From: Ustulina deusta
Lineage: Eukaryota; Ascomycota; Sordariomycetes; Xylariales; Xylariaceae
Assembly: GCA_023159155.1 (NCBI GenBank)
Contig: JAJNNX010000001.1
Location: 1,674,001-1,738,000 of the forward strand
Length of the DNA stretch: 64,000 nt
Direction of reading: 5' to 3'
The stretch's first letter is position 1. Each line of letters starts with the position of its first letter. A model generated the notes under the pieces. It was not told the DNA's origin and searched no databases. It worked only from the letters and a program-made list of their open reading frames with translations. Of the stretch, positions 1 through 12,800 are shown piece by piece. The position numbers and the translations under genes are program-made.

Positions 1-2171
1 AATCTTGACGCAAGACGATTCAAGGTGTGGTGGGCATCTCCGAGTCAGCTGTCCACCCTCCCGGCCACCTTCGATGGATGGTTGTCGTGATGGTGTGTGA
101 GTGGCGAAAGGTTCGTATGTATGGCTTACCCGCTGGCATTTTATGTACCAACAGCTCTCATTGGAATCTTGCTAATTTATCTTTGGCTATATACCTCCAT
201 TTTATACCTACCTTGACCTGGCACTTGGCTCAGCTGAAAGCGGGAGCGCAGATTTATGCAGTATGGATGTAACAATGTTCCCCTCCAGATACATCCATAT
301 TCCCCTCCAGATGGCGATTACAGGGTCTGCACCTGTACACTTGCCATGACTCGCTCGTCACAATGAAAGTGCGGAAATTAACCCAATATACCTGATATCT
401 AGAGTACTCCGTTCCCATTCATAAGTGAATTGTTCAAATAGTTGCCGAGATTTTGAGACAAGAGGCATCTGCTCTCATCACCATGTGCTCTACCAATGTC
501 TTTGGAATCCTCGGCTACTAGGACACTCACCAGTATTATCGGCACAGTTTGCCACGTGCTCGGTCGAAGTTCAATAAGACGCAAGTGCTCTTAAGAGGTA
601 TCTGATATTGGGGGGTTAATTAACTAGGTACTGTACCTGGGCAAGCAAGTGGTCGAAAGCGGTTTTAGAGATCGACGACTTATCACAAGTGCCGAGGGAC
701 ATATCCACCTCGAAGCAAGCTATCTATCTAGTGGGTGTAAACCTCATGAGCCACCTACCTGAACGGGGTTGAATTATCTATCACGGTTCCCTACACATTA
801 CTGTGGTGGCGTTTACTAGGCATCCCCTCACCCCGTCAAACGGAGAAGATTACCGTGGACTGCCATTGCCGCGACACGATCCCACGTAACTCCCACTCCG
901 GCTCTGGTTTCCGGTGGTGCTAAGAGATGAGAGAAGAGACCAATTTGACATGGGGTGGTCAAAATTGATAAGACAATGCCTATCTACCCAGTATAGGTTA
1001 GGGAACAACATCTGACTTCCATGAGAAAATCCTCCGGCACAGGAAACGTGGAGTTCGGATGGAATCATCCCATGAAATGTGTACACCTGTTGGTTCAGAT
1101 AAGAAAAGAGTGACCTTAGTGTACGCTATAAGGTACCTATCCCGGTCGATCTTGAACGCAGGAACAAACGGCTGTTCGCCATAGCGACGACAATTGCGAG
1201 TCCCAGTAGTGGCGGTGAGCAAGGTTACAATGCCGGTGTCTAACGATGTAACGATTTATCTCGGGCTCCTATATGCTTTGGTGTATCGCAACCGAGGTCG
1301 GTAGACCAAACGGGAATTATCTCACAACATTGGAAGACACGACTCGTGGTTACGGCGGCCGGATTCGCGCAGAGCGGCAGTATGTATGCGCATAAATGTA
1401 GAGCGCATGATGTGTGACAGCCCGTAGCTCGTGCCTAATGAGCATCTGGTACCTGGCTTCTCTATCAGGAATCCTGTATCTGTCATAAAGCCTCCAAGGA
1501 ACAGAAGGGAGGGATGCTATACTTGGTACCTATCACCTGTCTAGGAGGTAACGGTACCTACATATGAGGGGCATGAGGGGTTGCTTTTTCTCGTTACAGT
1601 AGGTTAGGTAGTGTGGTGAAGATTCGACCACCTATACTACGCCAACACCCTTGCCTCGCGAGATTGCTCCCAGCTGAGGTGATATAGTAGGTACGGTAGC
1701 ACATGTATGTCGTATCTGCTCCATATTACCTAGTAGAACGAAAATGCGAGCATAAATGCGCCAGTTCAGGAACATCGAGAGCCTGGAAACGCTCTATCTA
1801 CCCAGTGGCTGCTGGAAGACGGTACCGAGATGTCGGAGGAGACATGGGTGGCACAAGGATACTATCTAGCTAGTAGGTATGTATCTGTCAACAACTCTCC
1901 GAGATGGACGCTGCCGATGGATTGCGAAGATGGCACGTTAAACCTGATTCAGGTTTGGTACATGAGGTTCGACCCAAAGCTTCATGGCAAAAGACAGGCT
2001 TGCGCATGAGTGAATTGCTAGGAATGGCTAGCTATCTTTTTCTGCCTATGATAGATCACAATGTGATGTATGTTGAAGATAGGATTAACTAGATAGATAT
2101 TGCTTGGAGAGGAAATCGAGAGCACATGAGAGCTCGAAGTGAATTCGAGTGCTCGACAATCACGGAGTTCG

Positions 2172-2196
2172 CTACACTAGCGTACATGTAGTGTAG
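2172..2196. repeat. 8-bp inverted repeat CTACACTA...TAGTGTAG
   Basis: The two 8-nt arms are exact reverse complements separated by 9 nt. The same word recurs singly in the surrounding gene-poor DNA (for example near 2278, 7305, 8128, 8592 and 8831). No function can be assigned. Confidence 0.6.
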
Positions 2197-4119
2197 AGGC
2201 TATCCCCAATATCCCCGGGCTCGGTCTATTCTGGATTAGGTAGTGCTCAGCGAAACGGCCAGGCCCGAGTACGCACACTACACTAATATCCTCCGGATTG
2301 AGGTCCGCCACCAACGGCGTCAGGCGAGAAACCCGGGGAAGTACAAAACTAGATAGCTATAGTGTACACCATAGATTGTCCGCCCTGAGCGGCTAAGGAT
2401 TTAATGATGGTGGGCTGAGGGAGTTGTTATTTTCTTAGTAAACGCGCACTTTTTAGCAGAGAAGACAGGCGATTTATCCCTGTTTCTCTCGCTCTAACCT
2501 AGGTAATCATGAATCAGTTCTGCACATTATAAGTAGGACTAACCACACTACAATAGTAGGAATATTATGAGAAATGTATTGGGAGGCGGGAAATTAGGTA
2601 GTACCTCTACTGTAGGTACGCGTTTACACTAGGCAATGGGGTATCCGCTTCCACATCGCCGCGGACTTGTGAAATTGTGATATATCCTAGGACAAGTGGA
2701 GAGGTTTTCTGCAGTACCTGGGTAGTTCGCTTGTGTCATTGACAACCTTGCTAGGTATTGGTATTACTGCCTCTGGCAGAGCTTGTCTTAATGAACCACG
2801 ATCTACATACAGTAGTACACTAGGTACATCATATAGCAGCTGCATCAATACTGTCGAACACACAGAGATACTGAAAGTGTACTACGCTATGGACCAAGGT
2901 ATCTAATAGGCTCGTCTGCACTCAGTGGGTTTTTGGACCCCCCGCCTGTTTATTCCCTATCTGACCTGACCCAGTGCTACGAAGGCGATCTAGACTGTCC
3001 TAGAACTATTTTACAAGTTTCTAGTGTCCACAGGTGTTTTGTGGTCGAAAGATCTGTGGATAAGGGCACAGAGGGGGGAAAGAGAGGGAAAAGAGAGGAA
3101 AATAATCACCTACTAGCATCTAACCGAGCGGACTTTGGAACGATCTTTGAACTGTTGAAAAGCAGCTTTTGTCTGTGCGCACGGTACGCTAATGTCGATA
3201 CCATCCCTCTCATAATGTACCCTCACTCAAGGGCACAGCTTTCCCCCTTTCTAGCTCGTGTATGATGTATATCTGGAAACCTTTTCTGGGCTTGGAGAAA
3301 ACACGGGAATCAAAGGCGTTTCGACATTAACGGTCGGAGGCCCAGAATCATCGGAGGGTTTTAGCTAGGAATTAGGATCTCGCGATGAAACACTCGGCCG
3401 TTAGGAACTCGTCCTATCAAATTCTTGGTACGGTAGTTATAATACCAACACAACTTGTCGTATAACCATCTCTACAACAAGTTAATTCGGGCTGTGTGCT
3501 GGGTAGCGAAAGCAAGTTACAGGCTTGTTTGCAGCAGGACTCGTTTGTGACCTAGAAACCCTGTATCTTGTGCCTGGTTTACGTAGGTACTACACTATAT
3601 GTCCGGAGGCGCGACTATAACTGACGGTGCTCATGAGAAGACCCCTGGAAGTTGGGACAGGGTTTTGTGTAGTGTACACACCCACCACATGGATACTAAA
3701 CAACCTACCTATACCATACTGGTAAAGTACGCTATGCTATGGAGGTTGTGGTCTGGCTAATGATTTACGCTGGGTCATAACGAGGGTCTGAATCCTGAGA
3801 CTTTGAACTAGGGTAACAACCGGTTTTGTTTCTCTCATCTAGACTAGGAACCCGTCGTAGGTAGACAATGCAGTATTAGTCTGCGCAAGGGGCTATGGTG
3901 CGTTTCCGAGTGGTCGAGAGAGGCGCTCTCTGCCATGTGGTATTGTTGCATGCCAAGCTCACCACGATGCTCAAGGAGGCAGGTAGATCCCACTAGGGTC
4001 TGCTGTTTCAGTCGAAGTTTGGGTTGAACTGTTCCTGATCAAGATGGCTAATTGTGAAGGGCAATTTGCTGTTGATGGAAAATGTCGCTAGCATACTGAA
4101 TAAGTGACGTTGAAGGGGC

Positions 4120-4160
4120 CGAGGGAAGAATAAGAAGAAGAAGAAAAAAGAAAAAAAAAT
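4120..4160 (+). repeat. AAG-rich purine tract
   Basis: Low-complexity run of AAG triplets that passes into A-only stretches, roughly 360 nt upstream of the monooxygenase start codon. It is possibly a nucleosome-poor promoter element; this is inference only. Confidence 0.6.
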
Positions 4161-4522
4161 TCGTGAAGCCTTGGATAATCCATATAAGAGAGATGCTGAT
4201 TAACGACGATTAATATACGCTTATTCTCCCTTTCCTACTGACGAATCACCGTGAAGCGCGGCGACTTTACGTGGGGATCGACTTATAGGCACATATTGAC
4301 AGCACGCAATTTAGCATGCTAATGATGATGATTTGGAGAGCTCTCGACGCAATGAGATTCGTAGTTGACGACATTGCGCACGGGTAGAATAGACCTGCAC
4401 CATATCTCGTGATAGTCTGAATAGGCGTTGTGTAGAACTCTTTTAACTGTTCTTTTTTTTTTTTACAATTATATCGTGCAGGTATATATATCGGAAATTT
4501 GTATATATCGATACTAGCCTCA

Positions 4523-6004
4523 ATGCCCATGATGAGCGCAGCGGACAGTTTCCAGAATTCCGAAACGAACCGGACGCCGATCAAAAACGTCGCCGTGATC
4601 GGCGCAGGCATCAGCGGGGTAGTATCAGCCGCTCATCTCATCAAAGAGGGCATCGAGGTAACAGTGTTCGAAAGGACCAGCGGAATAGGTGGCGTATGGT
4701 GCTACGACGAGCGAGTTGATCGAGATCCGCCCTTTCCCAACCTTGTTCCCCCGGCACAAGATTGGACTGACATCGAGGCGGATGGCCTGAGCACCGGGGA
4801 GGCCTTGCTTCTACATGGCCCTCCCGGAACCTGTTACGCCGGCTTGAAGAATAATGTCCCGACTACGCTCATGAAGAGCTGTCTCCTTCCCTGGCCGGAG
4901 GGAACGGAAGAGTTCATCGATCAAGGTCGCATAGTTCAGTACTTACAGGATATAGCTAGGCTGTACCATGTTACAGAGAAAGTACGATTTCATACGCGAG
5001 TGGAGAGCGTAACGAAACCGGCGGGTAATAAGCAGTGGATCGTGAAAACAAGTACACTCCGGGTGGAAGAAGACACGTTCTCGGTCTTAAGGAGAAGCGA
5101 GAGCTTTGATGGAGTAGTAGTAGCCAGTGGTCATTATCATATCCCCTTCGTGCCTGATACCCCGGGATTATCGGTCTGGAAAGACCGCTTCCCGGGCCGT
5201 GTCATTCACTCCAAGAGCTATCGCACCCCGGAGCCTTTCAGGGGCAAAACGGTTCTGCTCGTAGGTGCGGGAGCGTCGTCCTTGGATATCGCGCGCGAGG
5301 TCGATGCCGTTGGCGGCAAAGTATATCAGAGTAGACGCGAGTCCAAGTATGACCTAACCGGGCACCGCCTGCCAGAGGCGGTCAAGAGAGTTCCGATGGT
5401 TGCCCAGTTCATCGCGCATGAGATTGATGCGTCGAAGCCTGTATGGAATCAGAAGAGCGAAGGCGCGATACCGGGCAAGATCGTGCTAGAAGACGAGACG
5501 ACGCTGGAGAATATAGATTATGTGGTGATTGCGACGGGGTATATTACATCATATCCGTTTCTCGAACACTTGGAGCAGCCGCATGTGGCGTGGGAAGATG
5601 CGGACGAGAGGACGCTCATCACGGCCGACGGATACACGACACACAATCTCCACAAGGATGTCTTCTACATCCCCGATCCTACGTTGGCGTTCGTCGGCGT
5701 TTCACAGCTCGTCTCGACATTTTCGCTGTTCGACTTCCAAGCTAGAGTCATGGCCAAGGTGTTGGCCGGCCACGTTCGGCTGCCAGCCTCATCTGTTATG
5801 AAGGCAGAGCAAAGGGAGCGAAAAGCTCGTTTCCAGCCGGGCGACAGGTTTCACGCCCTGCTCCTGGGGGAACAGAGCTACATTGCCGAGGTTTTGACGT
5901 GGGTGAATGCTAGTCTGGCGAAAGCTGGTTTGCCCGCCATGGAAGGGATGGATGCCAAGTGGCTCGTGGCCTACGACAACTTCAGAGCCAACGGCCGCCC
6001 TTGA
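4523..6004 (+). CDS. flavin-containing monooxygenase-like protein (FMO family)
   Basis: Intronless, 493 aa from the first ATG (4523); further ATGs follow at 4529 and 4532. The frame extends upstream only on non-ATG codons. Residues 27-32 read GAGISG, the FAD-binding Rossmann GxGxxG. A second nucleotide-binding segment (VLLVGAGASSLDIA) is the NADPH site. Between them is the FMO fingerprint FxGxxxHSxxYR (FPGRVIHSKSYR). An ATGY-type motif (VVIATGYITSYPF) lies further on, as expected for class B flavoprotein monooxygenases. Members oxygenate nitrogen, sulfur or carbon substrates using NADPH and O2; the substrate cannot be read from sequence. It stands alone between two gene-poor stretches, so it may be an accessory detoxification or secondary-metabolism enzyme, but no cluster partners are present. 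Family assignment is firm, role is not. Confidence 0.9.
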   Translation: MPMMSAADSFQNSETNRTPIKNVAVIGAGISGVVSAAHLIKEGIEVTVFERTSGIGGVWCYDERVDRDPPFPNLVPPAQDWTDIEADGLSTGEALLLHGPPGTCYAGLKNNVPTTLMKSCLLPWPEGTEEFIDQGRIVQYLQDIARLYHVTEKVRFHTRVESVTKPAGNKQWIVKTSTLRVEEDTFSVLRRSESFDGVVVASGHYHIPFVPDTPGLSVWKDRFPGRVIHSKSYRTPEPFRGKTVLLVGAGASSLDIAREVDAVGGKVYQSRRESKYDLTGHRLPEAVKRVPMVAQFIAHEIDASKPVWNQKSEGAIPGKIVLEDETTLENIDYVVIATGYITSYPFLEHLEQPHVAWEDADERTLITADGYTTHNLHKDVFYIPDPTLAFVGVSQLVSTFSLFDFQARVMAKVLAGHVRLPASSVMKAEQRERKARFQPGDRFHALLLGEQSYIAEVLTWVNASLAKAGLPAMEGMDAKWLVAYDNFRANGRP

Positions 6005-8983
6005 CAGCATACCTAACCTCCACCAGGTAGCAGTGAGTAGTGGTGGCTGAGGGGTTACACTGGCTGTACATGATAGCTGCAAAGGATTGTTCAGTGCATA
6101 CAGGAAGAGATATTAATAGATCGACGCATTAAATAGTGAGAGGAGGGCGGGGTTTATAGCTTCGCTGCATACCAAGTAGTGCTATAGGCTATATATACAC
6201 GCAATGGGCCAGGTCGGTATTCGAAATGCCTACGAAACCGAGCTGAAGGTTTCAAGTTCTACTTTGCAGGAATTGATGGGATCGCGGCGTATGAGTACCC
6301 TATCTACACTACCTCCTATGCATAGGTACATGGCTAGAGGGGTAGGGAGTTACTTACGTGTATTAGAGGCAGGCAAGCATGTAGGTACCTACAGGTACTG
6401 TATACAAGGTACATAGCGGAGCCCATCACCCACTGACTGATAGAGGGCTTGGCAGGGACATCCAAAGGGCTCGGGATCCGGTACTCGATAATTTTCCTAC
6501 CACGTGGATGTAATTGGAACTGTATACCGCTAATTCTTGTTGTTTTCTCAATGTCCCCCTCACAGTACATGGTAAGACAATTGTGTTGGAGGGCATACAG
6601 TGATCGTAAGACGGATTTTGCTTTGTATTATGATGTGTTCCCTCTCTGCCCTATTACTGCCAGCAGGTAAGTATGCGTAGGTGTACTGGTCTAGACTAAC
6701 CCACATCGGTAGTCGATAAGTCTGATGCGTAACATCAGATCGATGCATGGTCTTTTTTCTTCTTTGTATAATAATACCGACAACATATTACTCAACCTCG
6801 GTACCGGCTGTCAGATTCAGATTTTGTGAGAGCTACGGGCTGAATGCTCGATGGCTAAACAGCTTTTGCTGAAGTCAGCTTACCTGAAGGAGAATGGACC
6901 ATGAACCTACTGGGTAGGCAATTGAAGACCATGGGTTTCTCACCTTATATTAATAGGTAGCTCGTCATTCACACGTGGCGCTTGGTGTACTGCACCACTA
7001 ATATGCTGCCCTATGTGTTCACAGCCTGGGGCGCCCATTTCAGTGCCTATTGCTGAGGTACATTGCATAGAAGGCTCTGCGACCCCTTTCTCTTTTTCTT
7101 CGAGTGAGCTGGCCTTCGCTCTGCGCCACCTTCCTTTCGATCAACTGGAAAACTGTGCACCACGCCTATGATAATAGCTAATAATATCCACAACATTGTA
7201 TGTTTTAACTGCGGTACAGTATGTACGGTAGTCACCAGTCATCCTCGTGATCTGGTGGTGTAAGTGCTCTCCTCATAGGGTTTCCGTTGTCCCGGTGAGA
7301 TGGACTACACTATGTACACTGTTCATTTGTTGAAATCCGACCCCTTTGCTGGCTTTTGGCTCTAGTGTGCCCGGTCCAACGTCCGGGGTTCCCACGGATT
7401 TTCTCCGGTTGGCTGAATGCAACTACCTAATATATCTCGTCGAATGAGCGCCGGGCTGGTCAGTTGAAGCGTAAACCATTCCTTGCTGTACAGCCTGAGT
7501 CTTAGTTGGGAGAACTACATTTACAAGCGTAACTGGGGGCATTTGTACACTACCTAGTAGGTAGTGCATGATACGCCGCTTAACTTGTTGTAGACTATGT
7601 AAATAGGGAGGCAACTTGGTGGGATACTATGCGTATACACACATGGAGCCGTTACTAGGTAGTTTCATTTGCTCTACTTAACAATCGCCAGGGGTTGGTT
7701 ACCCAATGAAGACCAGATTCCGCTCTCTGTGCATTCTTTGCTAACCATGGCACAGACTCCTCAAAAATGGGCCAAAATGTGAGCGACATACATGTAAGTA
7801 CTAGTATGAGCAAGGGAAGGCAGATTAGGTATGTACATGCAGCATAGGTATTGCCAGCCGCGGACCTCTGTTGGAAGTGGTTTGATGAAGTTGTGTTGAT
7901 TATGTAGTGTAATAGGTACTAAACGGATTGCACTATCTATATACTCTTGACTCATCCTTGGTTTCTTGTATACTAGTGTAAAGACAAATCAGCAGGAGTA
8001 AGAATTGTGATGGAGATGCACAGCTTTGACAATTGTGACAAGGGTAAATACGTTAGTACACAGAGCTCCACCATCCAGGATATACCCTGCAGGTCTACTT
8101 AATACACTAGATACTTAGGTTTCCACACTACACTAGGTACATACCTAGTAGAGTATCACTAGGTGGTGTATTGATCTCGACAACATTATTGTAAGCATAT
8201 AATGCATGAGATAAGAGCCTGCTGATGATAAAAGAATCTGTGTTGACTTCTATTGGTGGTACGCAAAATGTATTGGTATGTGCTGAGAGAGATTGCCATA
8301 AACACCTCGACTTGTATACTATAGCATACGTCGTAGAACAAAAGGGGACAAGGAAGACAAGGGATAGGTATGTACCTAGGTATGTAGAAAGGGTCAGGGT
8401 CTGGTACTAGGGTACACGAGAAGGTACTTAGTATGTTACCTCCTACTGTAAGTAATTATCTACATGTGTAGGGGTGGAGTGTATGATGAGTACTGGGACG
8501 TACCTACTAACTAGGGATGGCGCAGACACTACGGATAGCTTCTCGACGAAATATAATACGTTATTAGAGACTTTTCTTTAAGCCATCGACTCTAGTGTAG
8601 TGATAGGTAGTCTACGCCAGATGAAAGCACAAACAAAAACCTTCCGACCTACCTATGTAAACATATCACACGAGGATCAATTGATTGTAAAGGCCGTGGT
8701 TGTCTATATGTACTACAAAGGCCTCCGTTATTTATCTGTCTTCTTTCTTCGCAGCCTCGGTTCTTTGAGTCAGTGTCGCCACACTCGCTCATTGGCTTTT
8801 TGCTCAGATGGGCTGCAGGTTGCACTGGACCTAGTGTAGTGTATCTCTGCTGTTGCTGAAAGCATTAAGCATTAATCCGCCCTATTATTACTGGATCTCT
8901 CCCCACGGCGGAAGTCTTTTCGCGTCCTGACGTCCTGGCGGCTTGACGAGCCATTGGCCATTGGAATCCCACCTCAGCAGGGC

Positions 8984-9010
8984 AGGACAGGGAGGACAGG
9001 GAAGACAGGG
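8984..9010 (+). repeat. three tandem 9-bp units (AGGACAGGG, last AAGACAGGG)
   Basis: Two identical 9-nt units followed by one with a single change, lying in the presumed upstream region of the Far1-type gene. No function inferred. Confidence 0.7.
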
Positions 9011-9467
9011 CGGTGCTTGTGTGGTCCACTAGGTAGGCATAAGTATCCGCCGCTGCTGACTGGGGGGGTGTGTCGGACGGAACAAAGACCAGGGCCATTT
9101 GCGCCAGGAGCCGAAGAACCGTTGAGAAGACGGACGGCCTCTCCCTTTTCAGGCGTTCGCTCAGCCCAAAATCATCCGGCTCGAACCCTTTTCCTTCCCT
9201 TTTCTGACCAGACAGAACGCCATCCGGCTAGCACGACCCAAGCCAGCGTGTAGGGACTCCGGGCCTCTTCCCATCATCTTGCGTGCGTACAGCGTAGTGC
9301 TGGTACCTCGAGCACGCCCGCTCACTGCTTATGCGTTCATCACCAGTCACCACCGCTCCCGGCTGGACCTGACTGATACTTTGCTTTGCCTGCCTCGAGG
9401 CGCTACCTCGGACACTGTCACATTGTCGCTGCAACACGCCGATTGTCGAGCTCTACCACTGCACCCT

Positions 9468-9500
9468 CACATGCACATACACATACACAAATACACACAT
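9468..9500 (+). repeat. CA-rich low-complexity tract
   Basis: Imperfect CACATA/ACACA repeats about 300 nt upstream of the start codon of the RING/PH/VWA gene, within the probable promoter or 5' leader. Confidence 0.6.
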
Positions 9501-9806
9501 CTTTCCCTTCGAGACTACATCTTCTCGCGACAGCTGATTGTGTTGCGACAGCCTAGCTTCCGGGACGTGCGCCATCGTCCTTCTCAAGTCGCTCTGTTAC
9601 GGCATTGAGAATACCACCCTTTGAAACAGTCGTTCAGGGGGCACCGACGAGGTGTGACGGCAGCCGACTACGTATTCCTCTCACCTTTATGCCCACCTGC
9701 GAGAACGGCCCACGCATTCTGCACTCTGCATTCTGATACCACATTCATCCGTCGTCTTCTTTCTCGCTAGCAGTACACCTCTTACCTTGTCGCTATCTAT
9801 CGCCAC

Positions 9807-12800
9807 ATGTTTAGTAGTCGATCCTCGTCTAAGGAGCACCGGTTTCTTGAGGGTCAGGTGTCGGCCTTGCGGGAACTCAACCTGTTTAACCCCGCCGACT
9901 CACGTTCGCTCCGCTCCCTCCGCAAGAAACAAGAGGACTGGGCCAGCACTGATAGTGGCCCATCTTACACGGAAAAGAGTAAGTACTGCACTCATCGTCT
10001 TGGCCATTGGTTGCCACCCGATGCCTCGAACCCTTTAAGACATCCTATCAGCACGTCCGTCTTGTCTTACCTATGACAGCGCATTGCTGATTGCCTTAAT
10101 CTCTTTAGGTCATCTACTTGGAGCGCCTTATCGTCAGTCGCCTCATCGCACACCGTCCTATCGGTCTTCTGCCTCTCGAGGCTCCGCGACTTCGAGGGAT
10201 ACCATACGCCATAACCCTACAATGTCTGGCATGATGAATACGGATAGGGGTCGCAACAGACGAGAAAGGACCTTTGTTGGCAGCGAATGCGCTGTCTGCG
10301 AGGAGCCGCTGGAGCATACACTGCGCGGAGAGAGAATACTCCAATTTTCGTGTTCACATGTCTCCCATGAGGCTTGCTTTTATGAGTTTATCAAAGAGTT
10401 TGATACTCAATATTGCCCCTCTTGCAATGCGCCTTTACATTTAGACACTAGTCGAGGGGGCAATGTCTTAGATATTGGTAAGGAAACCGGTTGTTCTTGA
10501 TTCGCTGTGATACGAGTAACTGACAATAGCAAAAAGAAAAAATAACGAGCATGGTGCGCTCCACGTCGATAAGCGACAATAGATCAGTGACTACTCCGAC
10601 ACCCACGACCTGGGAGGGTCAGCCTGGGCGACCGCCAAGCGGAGAGTCGAATGCGCGGTCTTTGCCCAGTAATGGCCGTGAGAGTGCGGCAAGAAGCCAC
10701 ATTCGAGAAGGACGGGATGGGTATGGGAGCGGCCGAGGCCACGGTCGTAGCGACAGTGAAGCAACAGGAGTTGCGTCTTCTGGGGGCTATCCAGAGACTA
10801 CACAGAGCGGTCCACCTCCTCGCCGTCACGATTACGATTTGCAGGCTATGGAAACAACACCAGGTAGCCCGAGGGCCATCACTCGTAACCCAATCCCAGC
10901 ACCTACTGTTGTGGTACGATCAGAATTTCCGACTATAAACCGCTCGCGACAGCAGCAGACTCTTACGTGTCTTGTAACGGTGGAGGTTGCGGACAATAAA
11001 TGGAGGCCAGACCCTGAGGATCTTGGAATTCCAAACCCGATGCCACAAATGCGAATTGAGGAAGCATTTAGTCCACCAAGACCACCATCTCCGGCTCGGA
11101 ATACTCGGCCACGTTTCTACCCATATGAAGCGCCAGGTGTTCTAGAAGAAATGACCGAAACTTTACGAAACAAAGTGTATAATTGGCATGGACTAGAGTT
11201 TAATCGGTGAGTTATATATATATCCCTTATGTAGCAGTCAAGGGTTATTGCTAATGACGAGTAGGTTTGGCAAGCTTCGGCTCTATGGCACTCTGCGGGT
11301 TGGAAAAGACAAAATTTCGTGGCAAGAACTAGAGTGTTTTTTATTTGCCGAAATGCTTATATGTGTGAAGGAGAAGAAAGTTCCACAGGCCGCACAACAA
11401 TGGGATGAGAATGGAATGTCAAGAAAAGCAACAAAGTGTACTTTGAAAGGCTCTATTCTCATCAAGAAGCATCTGAATGAGGTGATGGAAACTGGCTCAG
11501 GTAAGTCTTTTTCACCACTAGAAATAAAACAGAATCTAATAGCTTGAGCAGTTGATGAGAACATTCTGACTTTGAGCCTTTCGGTTGCCGAACTTCCTCA
11601 ATTTCACCTACGTTTCGACAACCGTAACCAGTTGAAGCTTTGGCAACAGGCCCTACTTGATCTGAATGCGGTGGAGGGATCACCCGTCAGAAGCCCGGAA
11701 TTCGAACGTGACCGAGCGGAAACCTCAGAGACTGATGAGGAAGATTGGGCTCGAGGCACACGCCCTCAACGGGTTTCTTCGCTCGCCTCATCATCATGGG
11801 GTGGTCCTAAGTCTGTCACCACGGCACCGACCGAATACACGACCTTCGCTAGAAGCCCGTTGTCAGCCTTCCACGTGCCAATCGATGTAGTTGTTGTGGT
11901 GCCCATTTCATCCTCAATGCAAGGGGTAAAAATTAACCTCGTCCGAGATGCATTAAAATTTATGGTTAATACACTTGGGGAACGTGATCGAATGGGTTTA
12001 GTCACTTTCGGATCGGGTGGAGGTGGCGTCCCTGTTGTGGGAATGACAACGAAGGCATGGCAAGGATGGAACAACGTCCTCAGTTCAATCAAGCCAGTTG
12101 GACAGAAAAGCCACCGGGCAGATGTTGTGGAGGGGGCTAATGTTGCGATGGATCTGCTAATGCAACGTAAATATAACAACCCGATCGCGACTATCATGCT
12201 TATTAGCGATGCATCTACAGCTGATGCTGATAGCGTCGACTTCGTTGTTTCACGGGCTGAAGCTGCTAAGTAAGACAACAACCTGCCATTTTTGAGAACA
12301 ATCGCTAATCAGAGACAGAATTACAATACACTCGTTTGGACTCGGAATGACGCATAAACCGGATACAATGATTGAGTTATCTAGCCGGACAAAGGCATCA
12401 TACACCTATGTTAAAGATTGGATGATGTTACGTGAGTGCCTGGCTGGCTGCCTTGGTTCTGTGCAGTCATTGTCACACCAAAACGTGAAGCTCAAGCTCA
12501 AGCTACCGGAGGGCTCACCAGCGAGATTTCATAAAATCAGCGGTGCGCTCCAGATCACCAAACGCGCCACCGGTCGGGATGCAGAAGCTTCACTGGGCGA
12601 TCTACGATTCGGCGACAAGCGAGATATTCTTGTGCAATTGGTGATTGTACCTGACACGTCCTCCCAAGAGCAACTCCCTCAAGACCCTTGGGAAACCATT
12701 GTCTCCGGACTAGAGGCTCTAGGTGGGCCGATGGACCATGATGACCAGAGGGCAATTTCGGTAGAGGAAGTCCCTCTAATCCAAGCAGATCTAGTCTGGG

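Larger units (their letters stand above)
1..4522. other. gene-poor intergenic region left of the flavin monooxygenase
   Basis: No open frame here looks like a protein: the longest (about 110 codons near 2933-3265) opens on TTG and shows no domain or splice pattern. The DNA is dense in short CTAG, TAGGTA and GTACCTA strings and CTACACTA/TAGTGTAG words, including a perfect 8-bp inverted repeat at 2172-2179/2189-2196. A purine-rich A/G tract lies at about 4120-4160 and a 12-nt T run at 4453-4464, just upstream of the monooxygenase start; these are probably part of its promoter or 5' leader. Confidence 0.6.
6005..9806. other. gene-poor intergenic region and Far1-type gene 5' leader
   Basis: About 3.8 kb with only short unconvincing frames. 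Left part: abundant TAGGTA, CTAG and TACACTA words, like 1-4522. From about 8870 rightward the composition becomes GC- and CT-richer and probably contains the promoter and 5' untranslated leader of the RING/PH/VWA gene, including a CA-rich stretch (9468-9500) and three 9-bp tandem units (8984-9010). Confidence 0.55.

Noticed and set aside
2933..3265. 110-codon open frame on the plus strand
   Set aside because: Starts on TTG, no domain, no neighbouring exons, sits in repeat-word-rich intergenic DNA.
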